Source of the DNA: Solwaraspora sp. WMMD792
Lineage (GTDB): Bacteria > Actinomycetota > Actinomycetes > Mycobacteriales > Micromonosporaceae
Direction: 5' to 3'
Assembly (NCBI RefSeq): GCF_029626105.1
Contig: NZ_JARUBH010000009.1
Span: forward strand, 3,472,001 to 3,536,000
Length of the DNA: 64,000 bases
Shown here: piece after piece, positions 34,301 through 41,937 of the stretch
How the letters are laid out: each line of letters begins with the position of its first letter
Numbering within the stretch: the stretch's first letter is position 1
Notes under the pieces: generated by a model
Databases searched by the model: none
Told to the model about the DNA's origin: nothing
What the model saw: the letters and a program-made list of their open reading frames with translations, nothing else
Position numbers and translations under genes: made by a program

Positions 34301-34896
34301 TCGCTGCCCATCGTGCCGCCGGTGTACGTGCTCTCGTCCACGGTGGCCAGGATGTGGTTGTCCGAGCGTGGGTTGGTCCGGTAGTTGTACCACTCGTCGT
34401 AGCGGTTCCACGCGGTCGGCAGCCCGGCCGTCGACGGGTGCGAGCTGTCCTCGATCCGTACGGTGGCGTTCTGGTTCGCCGGGTGGCTGGCGAAGTACGC
34501 GCCGACCAGGTTGCCGTACCACTGCCAGTTGTATTCGGTGTCGGCCGCCGCGTGGATGCCGGCGTAGCCACCGCCGCCTCGGATGAAGCTCTCGAACGCC
34601 GACTGCTGGCTGGCGTTGAGGACGTCTCCGGTGGTCGACAGCCAGATGACCGCCTGGAACCGGGACAGGTTGGCGGTGGTGAACTGGCCGGCGTCCTCGG
34701 TGGTCTCGACGGTGAAGTTGTGCTGCGCGCCGAGCTGCTCGATGGCGGCGATGCCGGCCGGGATCGAGTCGTGCCGGAACCCGGCGGTCTTGCTGAAGAC
34801 CAGGACGGTGAAGTCCGCCTGGGCCTGGGCCGGCACGGCGCTGAAGCTGATCGTGACCAGCACCATGACCAGGCAGAGGGCCAATCTTCGGAACAT
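31372..34896 (-). CDS. Secreted ThuA-PQQ glucose dehydrogenase-like-CBM protein (1174 aa)
   Basis: The ATG at 34896 starts a signal peptide (LALCLVMVLVTISFSAVPAQ); longer in-frame starts upstream lack one. Domain order by residue: ThuA-like 27-250 (VLVFSKTAGFRHDSI, GIHAAADTEYNWQWYGN); soluble glucose/sorbosone dehydrogenase beta-propeller ~265-700 (CCHVGGDIDFDADGNLYLS, YAMGFRNPFRMSVD); PKD-like domain ~720-800 (YAWDFTTDGSTDSTQPNPSY); CBM6-like domain ~890-1020 (HGGSAVGYIENGDWI); Pro/Thr linker with repeated TTAPP; CBM2 ~1078-1174. It should be an extracellular PQQ-dependent sugar-oxidising enzyme anchored to polysaccharide. It is divergent from a GH5 cellulase, which supports a role in plant-polymer breakdown. 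Confidence 0.9.
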   Translation of the reverse strand: MFRRLALCLVMVLVTISFSAVPAQAQADFTVLVFSKTAGFRHDSIPAGIAAIEQLGAQHNFTVETTEDAGQFTTANLSRFQAVIWLSTTGDVLNASQQSAFESFIRGGGGYAGIHAAADTEYNWQWYGNLVGAYFASHPANQNATVRIEDSSHPSTAGLPTAWNRYDEWYNYRTNPRSDNHILATVDESTYTGGTMGSDHPIAWCRGYDGGRSWYTGMGHTNESFSDANFRSHVLGGIQYAAQGAGNCSTSQTPPGYSEVTLAKGVAEVGEPMGMTVLPNRGVLHTSREGTIRYTDAAGNTKVALTIPVYTHDEEGLQSIEADPNFATNRWVYVYYSPPLNTPGGDAPSTGSASQFAPFNGYNRLSRFTVNADHTLDRSSEVTVLQVPTSRGMCCHVGGDIDFDADGNLYLSTGDDTNPFDSSGYTPIDERSNRNPAYDAQRTAGNSNDLRGKVLRIRPSANGGYTIPAGNMFPAGTANTKPEIYAMGFRNPFRMSVDKATGIVYLGEYGPDASTANPNRGPANHVAFERIAQPGFYGWPYCSNYNTPYIDFTFPSGPSGAPFNCSGGPVNNSPNNSGITQLPPSQRAWLPYGGEQNPPELCCGGLSPMDAVVYNYDPSLASDVKFPASMNGKVFIGEFGRRWIKTVTVTGSGGVGSIDPFPDYTGTQVMDLEFGPDGALYVLDYGTGWGSGDASSAVYRIEYSSGGGRSPIAAASADPTTGNAPLTVQFSSAGTSDPDGDAITYAWDFTTDGSTDSTQPNPSYTYTSNGEFTATLTVRDSTGRSATASVVIGVGRPTVTLDLPRNGRLFEFGDAIPFEVTVTDPDASTIDCSRVKVNYLLGHDSHAHGISSATGCSGTLQTTEDGEHDPNANIFGVMIAEYTPAGETIPVTSAQTVLQPRTRQAEHYGDQQGTTLVEKASAHGGSAVGYIENGDWISFTPYNLAGATSFTARVASAGSGGTISLRTGSASGPVIGTATVSPTGDWETWTTVTGTLTPPSGTQNLFLVFTGGSSYLFDVDEFTFRGGGTTPPPTTAPPTTAPPTTAPPTTAPPTTAPPTTAPPTTAPPTTPPPTGPSCSATYSVIGQWQGGFQGEVRVTAGSTSISGWTVTWTFNGGQTVSQSWSATVTSSGANVTARNVSYNGSLGAGASTTFGFIGSGNSGANVSSLSCTAS

Positions 34897-35281
34897 GATT
34901 CGGGAGCTCGCTTTCTGTCGTGACAGGTGCGGACAGGCGTGCGCCGAATCACGCCGCAGGGGGATCGACTGGAGCGGGGACGCTGGCCGGCGAGGCTCGA
35001 GCCACGCGCGCACAACGGGCGGGCCCGCCAGGGCGGCCCTGCTCACCTTCGCCCGGAGCGACACACGATGCCGGCTCCAGGTCACCGCATCGCTATCGAA
35101 GGCCGTCGTTGCGACCCTACGGGAGCCACAAAATGGAAGTCAATGGATCTGTCGCAGCCAGACACGCCCCGGCGGTACGCCCGCCGGGACCACGTCCTTC
35201 CATTACGACCTTGGTACGTCGTAACCTCTGTCGATGGAAGCGCTCCCACGACTGCCCAACCCACGACAGGAGAACCGCTAA
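34897..35281. other. Divergent promoter region of the polysaccharide genes
   Basis: 385 bp separate the secreted dehydrogenase and the cellulase. Besides the CebR-like site at 35235 it holds no supported gene; reading frames here lack coding character. Confidence 0.6.
35235..35248. promoter_or_regulatory. CebR-like operator
   Basis: TGGAAGCGCTCCCA differs by one base from the 14-bp CebR palindrome TGGGAGCGCTCCCA that represses cellulase genes until cello-oligosaccharides appear. It lies 34 bp before the GH5 start. Confidence 0.8.
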
Positions 35282-37336
35282 ATGCCGTCGATACGGACAC
35301 GGTGGGTCGCCACAGCGGCGGCCGGCCTGCTACTCGGGGCGGTCGCCGCCGTCCCGACCGCCCCCGCCACGGCAGCCGCCGCCCCACCGGCTGCCCGCAC
35401 CGGCACGTCGGCCACCGCATCAGCGCCAGCCACCGCATCAGCCGCGGCCGCGGCCGCAGCCGCGCAGGCCGTGCCGGCGAACGACTGGCTGCACACCGAC
35501 GGCAACACGATCGTCGACGAGGCCGGCAACCAGGTGTGGCTCACCGGGGCCAACTGGTTCGGCTACAACGCCACCGAGCGGGTCTTCCACGGCCTGTGGT
35601 CGGCCAACATCGAGGCGGTCACCCGCGCGATGGCACAGCGCGGCATCAACATCGTCCGGGTGCCGATCTCGACCCAGCTGCTGCTGGAGTGGAAGGCCGG
35701 CCAGCCGCTGGCCCGGCCCAACATCAACGCGTACGTCAACCCGGAGCTGGACGGGCTGAACAACCTGCAGATCTTCGACTACTGGCTCGACCTGTGCGAA
35801 AAGTACGGCCTGAAGGTCATGCTGGATGTGCACAGCGCCGAAGCCGACAACTCCGGCCACCTCTACCCGATGTGGTTCAAAGGCTCGATCACCCCGGAGG
35901 ACTTCTACCAGGGCTGGGAGTGGGTGGCCGAGCGCTACCGCGACAACGACACGATCGTCGCGATGGACATCGAGAACGAGCCGCACGGCACCCCGAACGA
36001 CCCGCAGCGGGCCAAGTGGGACTCGTCGACCGACCAGGACAACTTCAAGCACGCCTGCGAAACCGCCGGTCGGCGGATCCTGGCGATCAACCCCGACCTG
36101 CTGATCCTCTGCGAAGGCATCGAGGTCTACCCGCGCCCGCACGCCGACTGGGACTCCCCCAACACCAACCCGGACCTCAGCCCGAACTACTTCTACAACT
36201 GGTGGGGCGGCAACCTGCGGGGCGTCGCCGAGCACCCGGTCGACCTGGGCACCAACCAGGACCAGCTGGTCTACTCCCCGCACGACTACGGCCCGCTGGT
36301 CTACGAGCAGCCGTGGTTCCAGGGCGAGTTCGACAAGGCGTCGCTGACCGAGGACGTGTGGCGGCCCAACTGGCTCTACATCCACGAGGACGACACCGCG
36401 CCGCTGCTGATCGGCGAGTGGGGCGGCCGGTACGGCCAGGACGCCCGGCAGGACAAGTGGCTGCACGCCCTGCGCGACCTGATGATCGACTACGGCATCC
36501 ACCACACGTTCTGGTCGTTGAACCCCAACTCCGGTGACACCGGCGGCCTGCTGCTCGACGACTGGACCAGTTGGGACGAGGTCAAGTACAACCAGGTGCT
36601 CAAGCCGGCGCTGTGGCAGCACGACGGCAAGTTCGTCAGCCTCGACCACCAGGTGCCGCTCGGCGGGGCCGGCTCCACCACCGGGATCAGCCTCGCGCAG
36701 CGCTACAGCGACGGCGGCGGGGACGACGACGTGACCGCGCCGACCGCCCCCGGCCAGCCGACCGCCAGCGACGTCACCGCCGACTCGGTGACGTTGACCT
36801 GGGCGGCGTCGACCGACAACGTCGGCGTCACCTCGTACCAGGTGCTGCGGTCGACCGGCGGTGCGCCGGCCACCCTGGTCGCCACGGTCTCCGGCACCAC
36901 GTACACCGTCTCCGGCCTGACCGCCGAGACCAGCTACACGTTCACGGTGCGGGCCCGCGACGCCGCCGGCAACGTCTCGCCGGCCTCACCGGCGCGGACG
37001 GTCACCACCGCGGCCGACGACGGTGGCCCCGGCGACGACGGCTGCACCGCGACGTACACGGTGACCAGCAGCTGGCAGGGCGGCTTCCAGGGCGGCATCG
37101 AGGTGCGCAACACCGGCACCTCGGCGATCTCCGGCTGGACGCTCACCTGGACCAACCCGAGCGGTACGTCGATCGGGTCGCTGTGGAACGGCCGGTTGAC
37201 CACGTCCGGCGGAGTCAACACGGTACGCAACGAGCCGTACAACGGGGCCCTCGCGCCGGACGCCGCCACCACGGTCGGCTTCGTCGGCTCCGGGCCCAGC
37301 ACCACACCGACCGACCTGAGCTGCACCGCGTCCTGA
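35282..37336 (+). CDS. Secreted GH5 endoglucanase with FN3 and CBM2 (684 aa)
   Basis: An AGGAG site precedes the ATG. A signal peptide (VATAAAGLLLGAVAAVPTAP) and an Ala/Thr-rich linker lead to the GH5 barrel (~62-455). It has LTGANWFGYNATERVFHGLW, the acid/base Glu in MDIENEPHG and the nucleophile Glu in LIGEWGGRYGQ. A fibronectin type III domain follows (~485-575; VTLTWAASTDNVGVTSYQVL), then CBM2 (~588-684; SSWQGGFQGGIEVRNTGTSA). The protein hydrolyses beta-1,4-glucan outside the cell and binds cellulose. The CebR-like operator indicates induction by cello-oligosaccharides. Confidence 0.96.
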   Translation: MPSIRTRWVATAAAGLLLGAVAAVPTAPATAAAAPPAARTGTSATASAPATASAAAAAAAAQAVPANDWLHTDGNTIVDEAGNQVWLTGANWFGYNATERVFHGLWSANIEAVTRAMAQRGINIVRVPISTQLLLEWKAGQPLARPNINAYVNPELDGLNNLQIFDYWLDLCEKYGLKVMLDVHSAEADNSGHLYPMWFKGSITPEDFYQGWEWVAERYRDNDTIVAMDIENEPHGTPNDPQRAKWDSSTDQDNFKHACETAGRRILAINPDLLILCEGIEVYPRPHADWDSPNTNPDLSPNYFYNWWGGNLRGVAEHPVDLGTNQDQLVYSPHDYGPLVYEQPWFQGEFDKASLTEDVWRPNWLYIHEDDTAPLLIGEWGGRYGQDARQDKWLHALRDLMIDYGIHHTFWSLNPNSGDTGGLLLDDWTSWDEVKYNQVLKPALWQHDGKFVSLDHQVPLGGAGSTTGISLAQRYSDGGGDDDVTAPTAPGQPTASDVTADSVTLTWAASTDNVGVTSYQVLRSTGGAPATLVATVSGTTYTVSGLTAETSYTFTVRARDAAGNVSPASPARTVTTAADDGGPGDDGCTATYTVTSSWQGGFQGGIEVRNTGTSAISGWTLTWTNPSGTSIGSLWNGRLTTSGGVNTVRNEPYNGALAPDAATTVGFVGSGPSTTPTDLSCTAS

Positions 37337-37379
37337 TCCTGCACCGGTACCGCCTACGGAGCGGACCGAATCCGGATCC

Positions 37380-37418
37380 GATCCGCTGCCCGACTCCGAC
37401 CGGGTCGGGCAGCGGATC
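37380..37418 (+). terminator. 15-bp hairpin after the cellulase gene
   Basis: GATCCGCTGCCCGAC and its complement enclose a 9-nt loop. It lies 43 bp after the GH5 stop and before cas6. Confidence 0.75.
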
Positions 37419-37496
37419 CCCCGGCCCGCTGGCGCCGGTCTGCTTGAGTGGGGGGCACTCACCGACCACACCAGACCGAGAGGGTACGCCGGCCCG

Positions 37497-38324
37497 ATGC
37501 CCACCCAGATCGTCGTCTCCCTGGTGCCGACCGCCGCCACGGCGGTCCCGCCACCGCACACCGGCCCGGCCGTCTACGCCGCGTTCCTCAAAGCGGTCCG
37601 CGCCGTCGACCCGGAGCTGTCCACGATGCTGCACGACAGTGCCCGGTACAAGCCGTTCACCCTCAGCCCGGTCCTCGACGAGCAGGGCCGGCCACCGTCG
37701 ACACCGGGGCAGCCGGCCCGGATCGTGGTCGGCCTGCTGATCGACGCGTACGCCGCCCCGGTGCTCGCCGCGCTGCACCACGCCGCCGGGCATCAGATCG
37801 CGCAGACCCGTTACCGCACCGTCGACGTCGCCGTGCACGCCGTGTCGTACGCCGAGCTGGCCACCGGCGCCGACCCGGCCGCCACCACCTGGGCGTACGA
37901 CCTGCTGACCCCGGTCGGGTTCGCCACCGGACGCGGGGACGGTGCCCGCCGCCAGCGCCCCTGGCCGGACGCGGAGCGGGTGTTCACCAACCTGACCCGG
38001 CGCTGGGACGCGTTCGCCGGGGAGGTGGCGTTGCCGACGTCGGCGGAGCCGGCGGTCGTCGACCATCTGGAGGTGGTCGACGCTCAACTGCGGATGGCCA
38101 CGCACCTGGTGGAGCCGGGGCAGCGTAACCCGGAGCACCGGTTCCGTCGGGGCACGGTCGGCTCGGTGACCTTCCAGTTGGCGGAGGCATCGGGGGTGCC
38201 CGGCGACGCGCGACGCGCGGTCGACGCCCTGGCGGCGTTCGCCAGCTACGCCGGTTTCGGGGACCGGACCGCGATGGGCATGGGTCACGTCCGGCGCAGG
38301 CTCAGCCCGCCACCGCAGCAGTGA
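37497..38324 (+). CDS. cas6: CRISPR pre-crRNA endoribonuclease Cas6 (275 aa)
   Basis: The start at 37497 gives a two-ferredoxin-fold RAMP protein. Its C-terminal part has the Cas6 pattern: EHRFRRGTVGSVTFQLAEA, then AFASYAGFGDRTAMGMGHVR, the latter being the Gly-rich loop that contacts repeat RNA. The N-terminal part (IVVSLVPTAATAVPPPHTGP, AVYAAFLKAVRAVDPELSTM) matches the first RAMP fold with its HDS(x)nKPFTLSP region. Length is typical. Cas6 cuts repeats to leave an 8-nt handle; the arrays' ATTGAAAC end fits. It is a single-gene transcript 23.6 kb from the nearest array and shares no operon with other cas genes. Its link to these arrays is inferred. Confidence 0.9.
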   Translation: MPTQIVVSLVPTAATAVPPPHTGPAVYAAFLKAVRAVDPELSTMLHDSARYKPFTLSPVLDEQGRPPSTPGQPARIVVGLLIDAYAAPVLAALHHAAGHQIAQTRYRTVDVAVHAVSYAELATGADPAATTWAYDLLTPVGFATGRGDGARRQRPWPDAERVFTNLTRRWDAFAGEVALPTSAEPAVVDHLEVVDAQLRMATHLVEPGQRNPEHRFRRGTVGSVTFQLAEASGVPGDARRAVDALAAFASYAGFGDRTAMGMGHVRRRLSPPPQQ

Positions 38325-38404
38325 TCCACTTCGGCTCATCGGACTGCCGACCGGCGTGTCGGGTCGATGAACCGCAGCGGATCAAGGCCAGCCGGTGACG
38401 ACCG

Positions 38405-38442
38405 TTGGCCGGGTCTGCCGGGTACCCGGCAGACCCGGCCAA
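38405..38442. terminator. 38-bp perfect palindrome between convergent genes
   Basis: The sequence from TTGGCCGGGTCTGCCGGGT onward is fully self-complementary with no loop. It separates cas6 (rightward) from the leftward C39-like gene and likely ends both. Confidence 0.7.
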
Positions 38443-38466
38443 CATGGTCAGGGCGAGGTCAGGACG

Positions 38467-39135
38467 TCAGTGCGAGTAGCCGCGGGTGGCGATCCAGTGC
38501 GCAAGGGTCTCGGTGCTCACCCAGTAGTGTTCGGCGCCCAGGAAGGCCGGGTCGGCGATCTTGACGGCGTCGCCGCCCTCGCCGTAGCCGACCACGGTCA
38601 CGTAGTGCCCGCCCGGGTACGAGTGGGTCCGGCCGTCGACGTCGCTCACCGTACCGATGATGTTGGCCACCACGGCCCGGCCGTCGTCCACGGTCGCCCG
38701 CACGTCGTCGCGCAGCTGGTCGATCTGCGCCTGGCTCGCCTTGGACGCCTCGATCGCGGTGGTCCGGTACTTGTCGTCGCCGGTGAGCTCGTTGAGCACC
38801 CGGGTGGTGTCCTCGGCCGAGTCGGTGCCGGCGACCGTGGTGCCCAGCCTGCTGGCCACCTCGTCCTGCGACAGTTCGCGGCCCTGCGCGGTCAGCGCGA
38901 TCCGGGTCGCCGCCGGCCCGCAGTAGTAGAAGTTCGGCTGCCGCTCGTAGCGGGTGTTCAGCAGCCGGCCCTCGCTGGACCACTCGCCGCTGCCGGAACT
39001 GGCGGAGGCAGTGGTGGACCTGGCGGTGTCCGAGGCCGGGGCGGCCTGGGCTGCGGCAGCCGGACCGGCCACCACACCGCCGGCTACCAGCAGACCGGCG
39101 ACGGACAGTGCGGATCTGTGAAGAACGGTGGTCAT
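38467..39135 (-). CDS. Secreted C39-like papain-fold protein (222 aa)
   Basis: The ATG at 39135 has a GGAG ribosome site and opens a signal peptide (ALSVAGLLVAGGVVAGPAAA). The mature part shows a C39-like catalytic pattern: Cys in RQPNFYYCGPAATRIAL, His in SYPGGHYVTVVGYGEGG, and an Asp in KIADPAF. Such secreted actinobacterial proteins cut after double-Gly or act as general cysteine peptidases. No ABC transporter or leader peptide gene is adjacent. The substrate is unknown. Confidence 0.85.
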   Translation of the reverse strand: MTTVLHRSALSVAGLLVAGGVVAGPAAAAQAAPASDTARSTTASASSGSGEWSSEGRLLNTRYERQPNFYYCGPAATRIALTAQGRELSQDEVASRLGTTVAGTDSAEDTTRVLNELTGDDKYRTTAIEASKASQAQIDQLRDDVRATVDDGRAVVANIIGTVSDVDGRTHSYPGGHYVTVVGYGEGGDAVKIADPAFLGAEHYWVSTETLAHWIATRGYSH

Positions 39136-39386
39136 CTGCGGATCTCCGTTCCGGGAGGGTGCGGAAGATCCGGGCACTGATCGTCTGGCAGAGGCCCGGA
39201 CCCCGCGAACGGGACATACGGTCAGTCGGTGCCCAGCACGGCGGTCAGGGCTGATGCGACGCCCATTCCCGACCGCGCGGAACGCCCCGCGTGCGGAAAT
39301 CACAACGACGCGTACGCACGGGACGCACCGGGTAACAACCGCAGCAGGGCGGCCGACATTCCGTCGTCCCGCCAATCAACCGGAGA

Positions 39387-39767
39387 TCAACCGCCGATTG
39401 CCGGTCGCTCGGCGACGTCGTTGAAGATCTGGTCCTCGAACGCGAGCAGCGTCGAGCCGACGGCCTTGATGAATGCGAAGTTCAGCCCTCCGCCGACCAC
39501 CGCTCCGACGATCGGCACCGCCTTGCCCAGAGTGCGCGCCGTGAGCCGTTTGAGCAGTTCCTGCGCGACCCGTAGGGCGAGGAACTCGACACCCTTGATG
39601 CCCAGTGCCAGCGTCACTCCGCCGCCGAGCCCGGCAGCGGCGCCGGTGCCGGCGGCCAGACCGGCGCAGTAGTTGATGTAACCGTTCATCCATCGGATGC
39701 CAACGAATTGTTTGGCAACGCGACGGTATTCGACGACGAAGCCCAACCGCGAGAGTGGTACGTACAA
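39387..39767 (-). pseudogene. EcsC-like protein, C-terminal remnant (126 aa frame)
   Basis: Residues ~28-126 resemble the C-terminal half of EcsC-family proteins (GGGVTLALGIKGVEFLALRV, then LGKAVPIVGAVVGGGLNFAF). Full-length members are roughly twice as long, and the first ~27 residues here do not look like the family. No convincing ribosome site precedes the start. It is probably a truncated gene copy. Upstream, 39136-39386 shows no gene. Confidence 0.55.
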
Positions 39768-39811
39768 GCACGACAGTCAGCCACACCGTCGGCACCGCCG
39801 GGCCGGGCGGG

Positions 39812-40600
39812 TCAGCCCGGCGAAGGACCATTGTCGACGAGCCGGAAGTATGTCGTGAGCGTCGCGTCGCCCAGCTCTTCGAGGATCAGGCCCCGGGTGG
39901 CGGAGTGCTGCAGGTACGCCGAGGCGCTGCTGATCGCGTACGACGGTTCCCCGCCGGCCCGTTCCACGACGCTGATCGCGAAGTGCTGCCGCGGCTCAGA
40001 TGCCACGCAGTCCGCCGCGACGACGGTCAACGGGTCCGAGCCCGACGACCTGACCTGCCAGCACGCGTCGGAGCCGTCCGGGTTCGGTTCGGCGGCGCGG
40101 ATCCGGAAGGTGTCCGCCCCGGCCGGTTCGATGACGAACAGCCGTCGGCCCTCGGTCCCGTCGACCTCGCCCAGCGGGCCGTCGTCGAGCAGCGACACCG
40201 CCGACTCGAACGCGTCGGTACGCACGATCGCGACCTGGCGGTCCCCGGACAGCAGCGGATCGTCCCCGACGGAGGCCGGCGCCCCGGTCGGGACCCCAGT
40301 CGGGGTGCCAGTCGGTGATCCGGTCGGCGATCCGGACGGCGATCCGGACGGCACGCTCACCGTCGGGCCGGCCGGTCCGACCGGCAGCTGCGGTGCGGCG
40401 GTCACCAGCTGGATCGCAGCGACGCCCGCGCCGACGGCTCCGACCAGCGTCACCGCCAGCGCGGCGGTGGTGGCCCGTCGGCGTCGGCGCAGCGTCTCGC
40501 CGCGCCGCCGGATGTCCGCCGCCGGGGCGAGCCGGCCGGTCTGCCCGGCCCGCCGGGCCACGTCGCGTAGCGTCTCGTCGAATCGGTCGTCAGACGGCAC
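39812..40600 (-). CDS. Membrane protein, probable anti-sigma/partner of the ECF sigma factor (262 aa)
   Basis: The ATG at 40600 overlaps the end of the sigma-factor gene by 11 bp. A cytoplasmic N-terminus (1-42) leads to one membrane helix (TTAALAVTLVGAVGAGVAAI), a linker of repeated GSPTG/GTPTG units, and an external domain (RQVAIVRTDAFESAVSLLDD, SAYLQHSATRGLILEEL). The single-pass layout and coupling to the sigma gene suggest an anti-sigma or surface sensor. The external domain is related to the lipoprotein at 41156-41815, on the other side of the sigma gene. Confidence 0.75.
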   Translation of the reverse strand: MPSDDRFDETLRDVARRAGQTGRLAPAADIRRRGETLRRRRRATTAALAVTLVGAVGAGVAAIQLVTAAPQLPVGPAGPTVSVPSGSPSGSPTGSPTGTPTGVPTGAPASVGDDPLLSGDRQVAIVRTDAFESAVSLLDDGPLGEVDGTEGRRLFVIEPAGADTFRIRAAEPNPDGSDACWQVRSSGSDPLTVVAADCVASEPRQHFAISVVERAGGEPSYAISSASAYLQHSATRGLILEELGDATLTTYFRLVDNGPSPG

Positions 40601-41093
40601 GGCTCCGCCCTTCGTCGCCGCTGGTGGTCAGGTGTACAGCCAACGCCTTGCGGCCCCGGGCCAGCCAGGTCTTGATCGTGTTCGGGCTGGTGCCGGTCTC
40701 CGCGGCGATCTCAGCGACGCTCAGGCCGACCAGGTGGTGCAGCACGACGGCCCGGCGCTGGTCGACACCGAGCCGCCGCAACGCGGCGACGATCGCGACG
40801 TGGTCGGCCGACACCTCGTCGACCTGTTGGCCGTTGGCGTCGCGGCGGTGGGCGCGCAGCCGGTTCACCGCCTTACGCCAGGAGCTCACCGCGATCCGGT
40901 ACGCGACCGTGCGTACCCAGGCTTCCGGGCTGTCACAGTCGCGCACGGACCGCCACCGGTCCCACGCGCGGGCGTACGCCTCCGCGACCGCGTCCTCGGC
41001 GTCGGCCCGGTTGCCGAGCACCACGGACAGGTGTCCGAGCACCCGTTGGGCGGACGCGGCGTAAAAGGCGTCGAACTCGTCGGCGTCACGCAT
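40590..41093 (-). CDS. ECF RNA polymerase sigma factor, SigE-like (167 aa)
   Basis: The chosen ATG at 41093 opens MRDADEFDAFYAASAQRVLG, typical for region 2; an earlier in-frame ATG at 41129 adds 12 atypical residues. Region 2 (VVLGNRADAEDAVAEAYARA) and region 4 (HHLVGLSVAEIAAETGTSPN, then TIKTWLARGRKAL) are both present. The length fits small SigE-type actinobacterial ECF factors. It overlaps the single-pass membrane gene downstream and follows a related lipoprotein gene, suggesting a cell-surface signalling unit. Confidence 0.92.
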   Translation of the reverse strand: MRDADEFDAFYAASAQRVLGHLSVVLGNRADAEDAVAEAYARAWDRWRSVRDCDSPEAWVRTVAYRIAVSSWRKAVNRLRAHRRDANGQQVDEVSADHVAIVAALRRLGVDQRRAVVLHHLVGLSVAEIAAETGTSPNTIKTWLARGRKALAVHLTTSGDEGRSRAV

Positions 41094-41155
41094 CCGTCGT
41101 GCTCCACCCGTCACCTGGTCGTGCCTCACCCGTCACCTGATCGTTCCTCCGCCGG

Positions 41156-41815
41156 TCACCGGGTCGGCGCCGGCCCATTGTCGGTGAACCGGAACCCGTC
41201 CGGGGTCGGCGAACCGTCGCCCTGCTCCTCCAGGATCAGCCCGGAGCGGGCCGAGGTGCGCAGGTACGCCGACCTGTTGCTGATCATGAAGGTGTCGTCG
41301 GCGCCGGTGTCGGCCGCGACGATCGCGAACCGCTGCCGGGGGTCACCGGCGTCGCAGGCCGCACCCTCGACCGACAACGATCCCCCGTCTCCAGGGTTGT
41401 GCACCCGCCAGCAGACCGGGTCACCGGCGCCGGGGCCGCCGCCGCCGGTCCCCTGGTACGACTCGATCAGAAACAGCCGCCCCTGCAACGGGACCGCGAC
41501 GAACAACTGCCGGCCCTCGTCTCCGTCGACCTCGGCCAACCGTCCGTCGTCGGTGACCGACAGCCCGGACTCGAACGCCTCGGCCCGCACGATGGTGACC
41601 TGCCGGGTGCCGGACAGCACCTGCGGCAGACCGCCCGTCGGTGCCGTCGGCTCCGGCGGCGGCGCCAGGCTGCCGGTCGGGGTCCCGGTCACCGTCGTCG
41701 GGTCCGGGTCGGACGTCGGCGTCGCGTCACCGGCCGGTGCGGTCGTGCCGCACGCCGCCACCGCGCCGGCCAGCACGGCGATTCCCAGACCCGTGATCCA
41801 TCGGCTCGTCACCAC
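41156..41815 (-). CDS. Lipoprotein paralogous to the neighbouring membrane protein (219 aa)
   Basis: A lipobox (LAGAVAAC) after a short hydrophobic stretch marks a lipoprotein anchored at Cys21. A Thr/Pro-rich linker follows, then a domain that closely parallels the membrane protein at 39812. Shared features include RQVTIVRAEAFESGLSVTDD with DGRLAEVDGDEGRQLFV, CWRV, and SAYLRTSARSGLILEEQ. Both end in (R/Y)FxDNGP. The repeated short units suggest a beta-trefoil-like fold, which is uncertain. Function unknown; the arrangement around one sigma gene suggests duplication. Confidence 0.75.
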   Translation of the reverse strand: MVTSRWITGLGIAVLAGAVAACGTTAPAGDATPTSDPDPTTVTGTPTGSLAPPPEPTAPTGGLPQVLSGTRQVTIVRAEAFESGLSVTDDGRLAEVDGDEGRQLFVAVPLQGRLFLIESYQGTGGGGPGAGDPVCWRVHNPGDGGSLSVEGAACDAGDPRQRFAIVAADTGADDTFMISNRSAYLRTSARSGLILEEQGDGSPTPDGFRFTDNGPAPTR

Positions 41816-41937
41816 GTTTCACCCTCATCCGACTGTCGGTGACCCGGCGGCGACGGCTACCCGCCCACCGCCGGGGTCCCGGTCGATGTTCCCAATTCGA
41901 CCGACATCCCCCAGACGTGTGGCGGAGGCGCGCGGTT

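Noticed and set aside
35082-35553. Leftward open frames in the cellulase promoter region
   Set aside because: They have no ribosome sites, overlap the CebR-like operator and signal-peptide coding region, and show no protein family.
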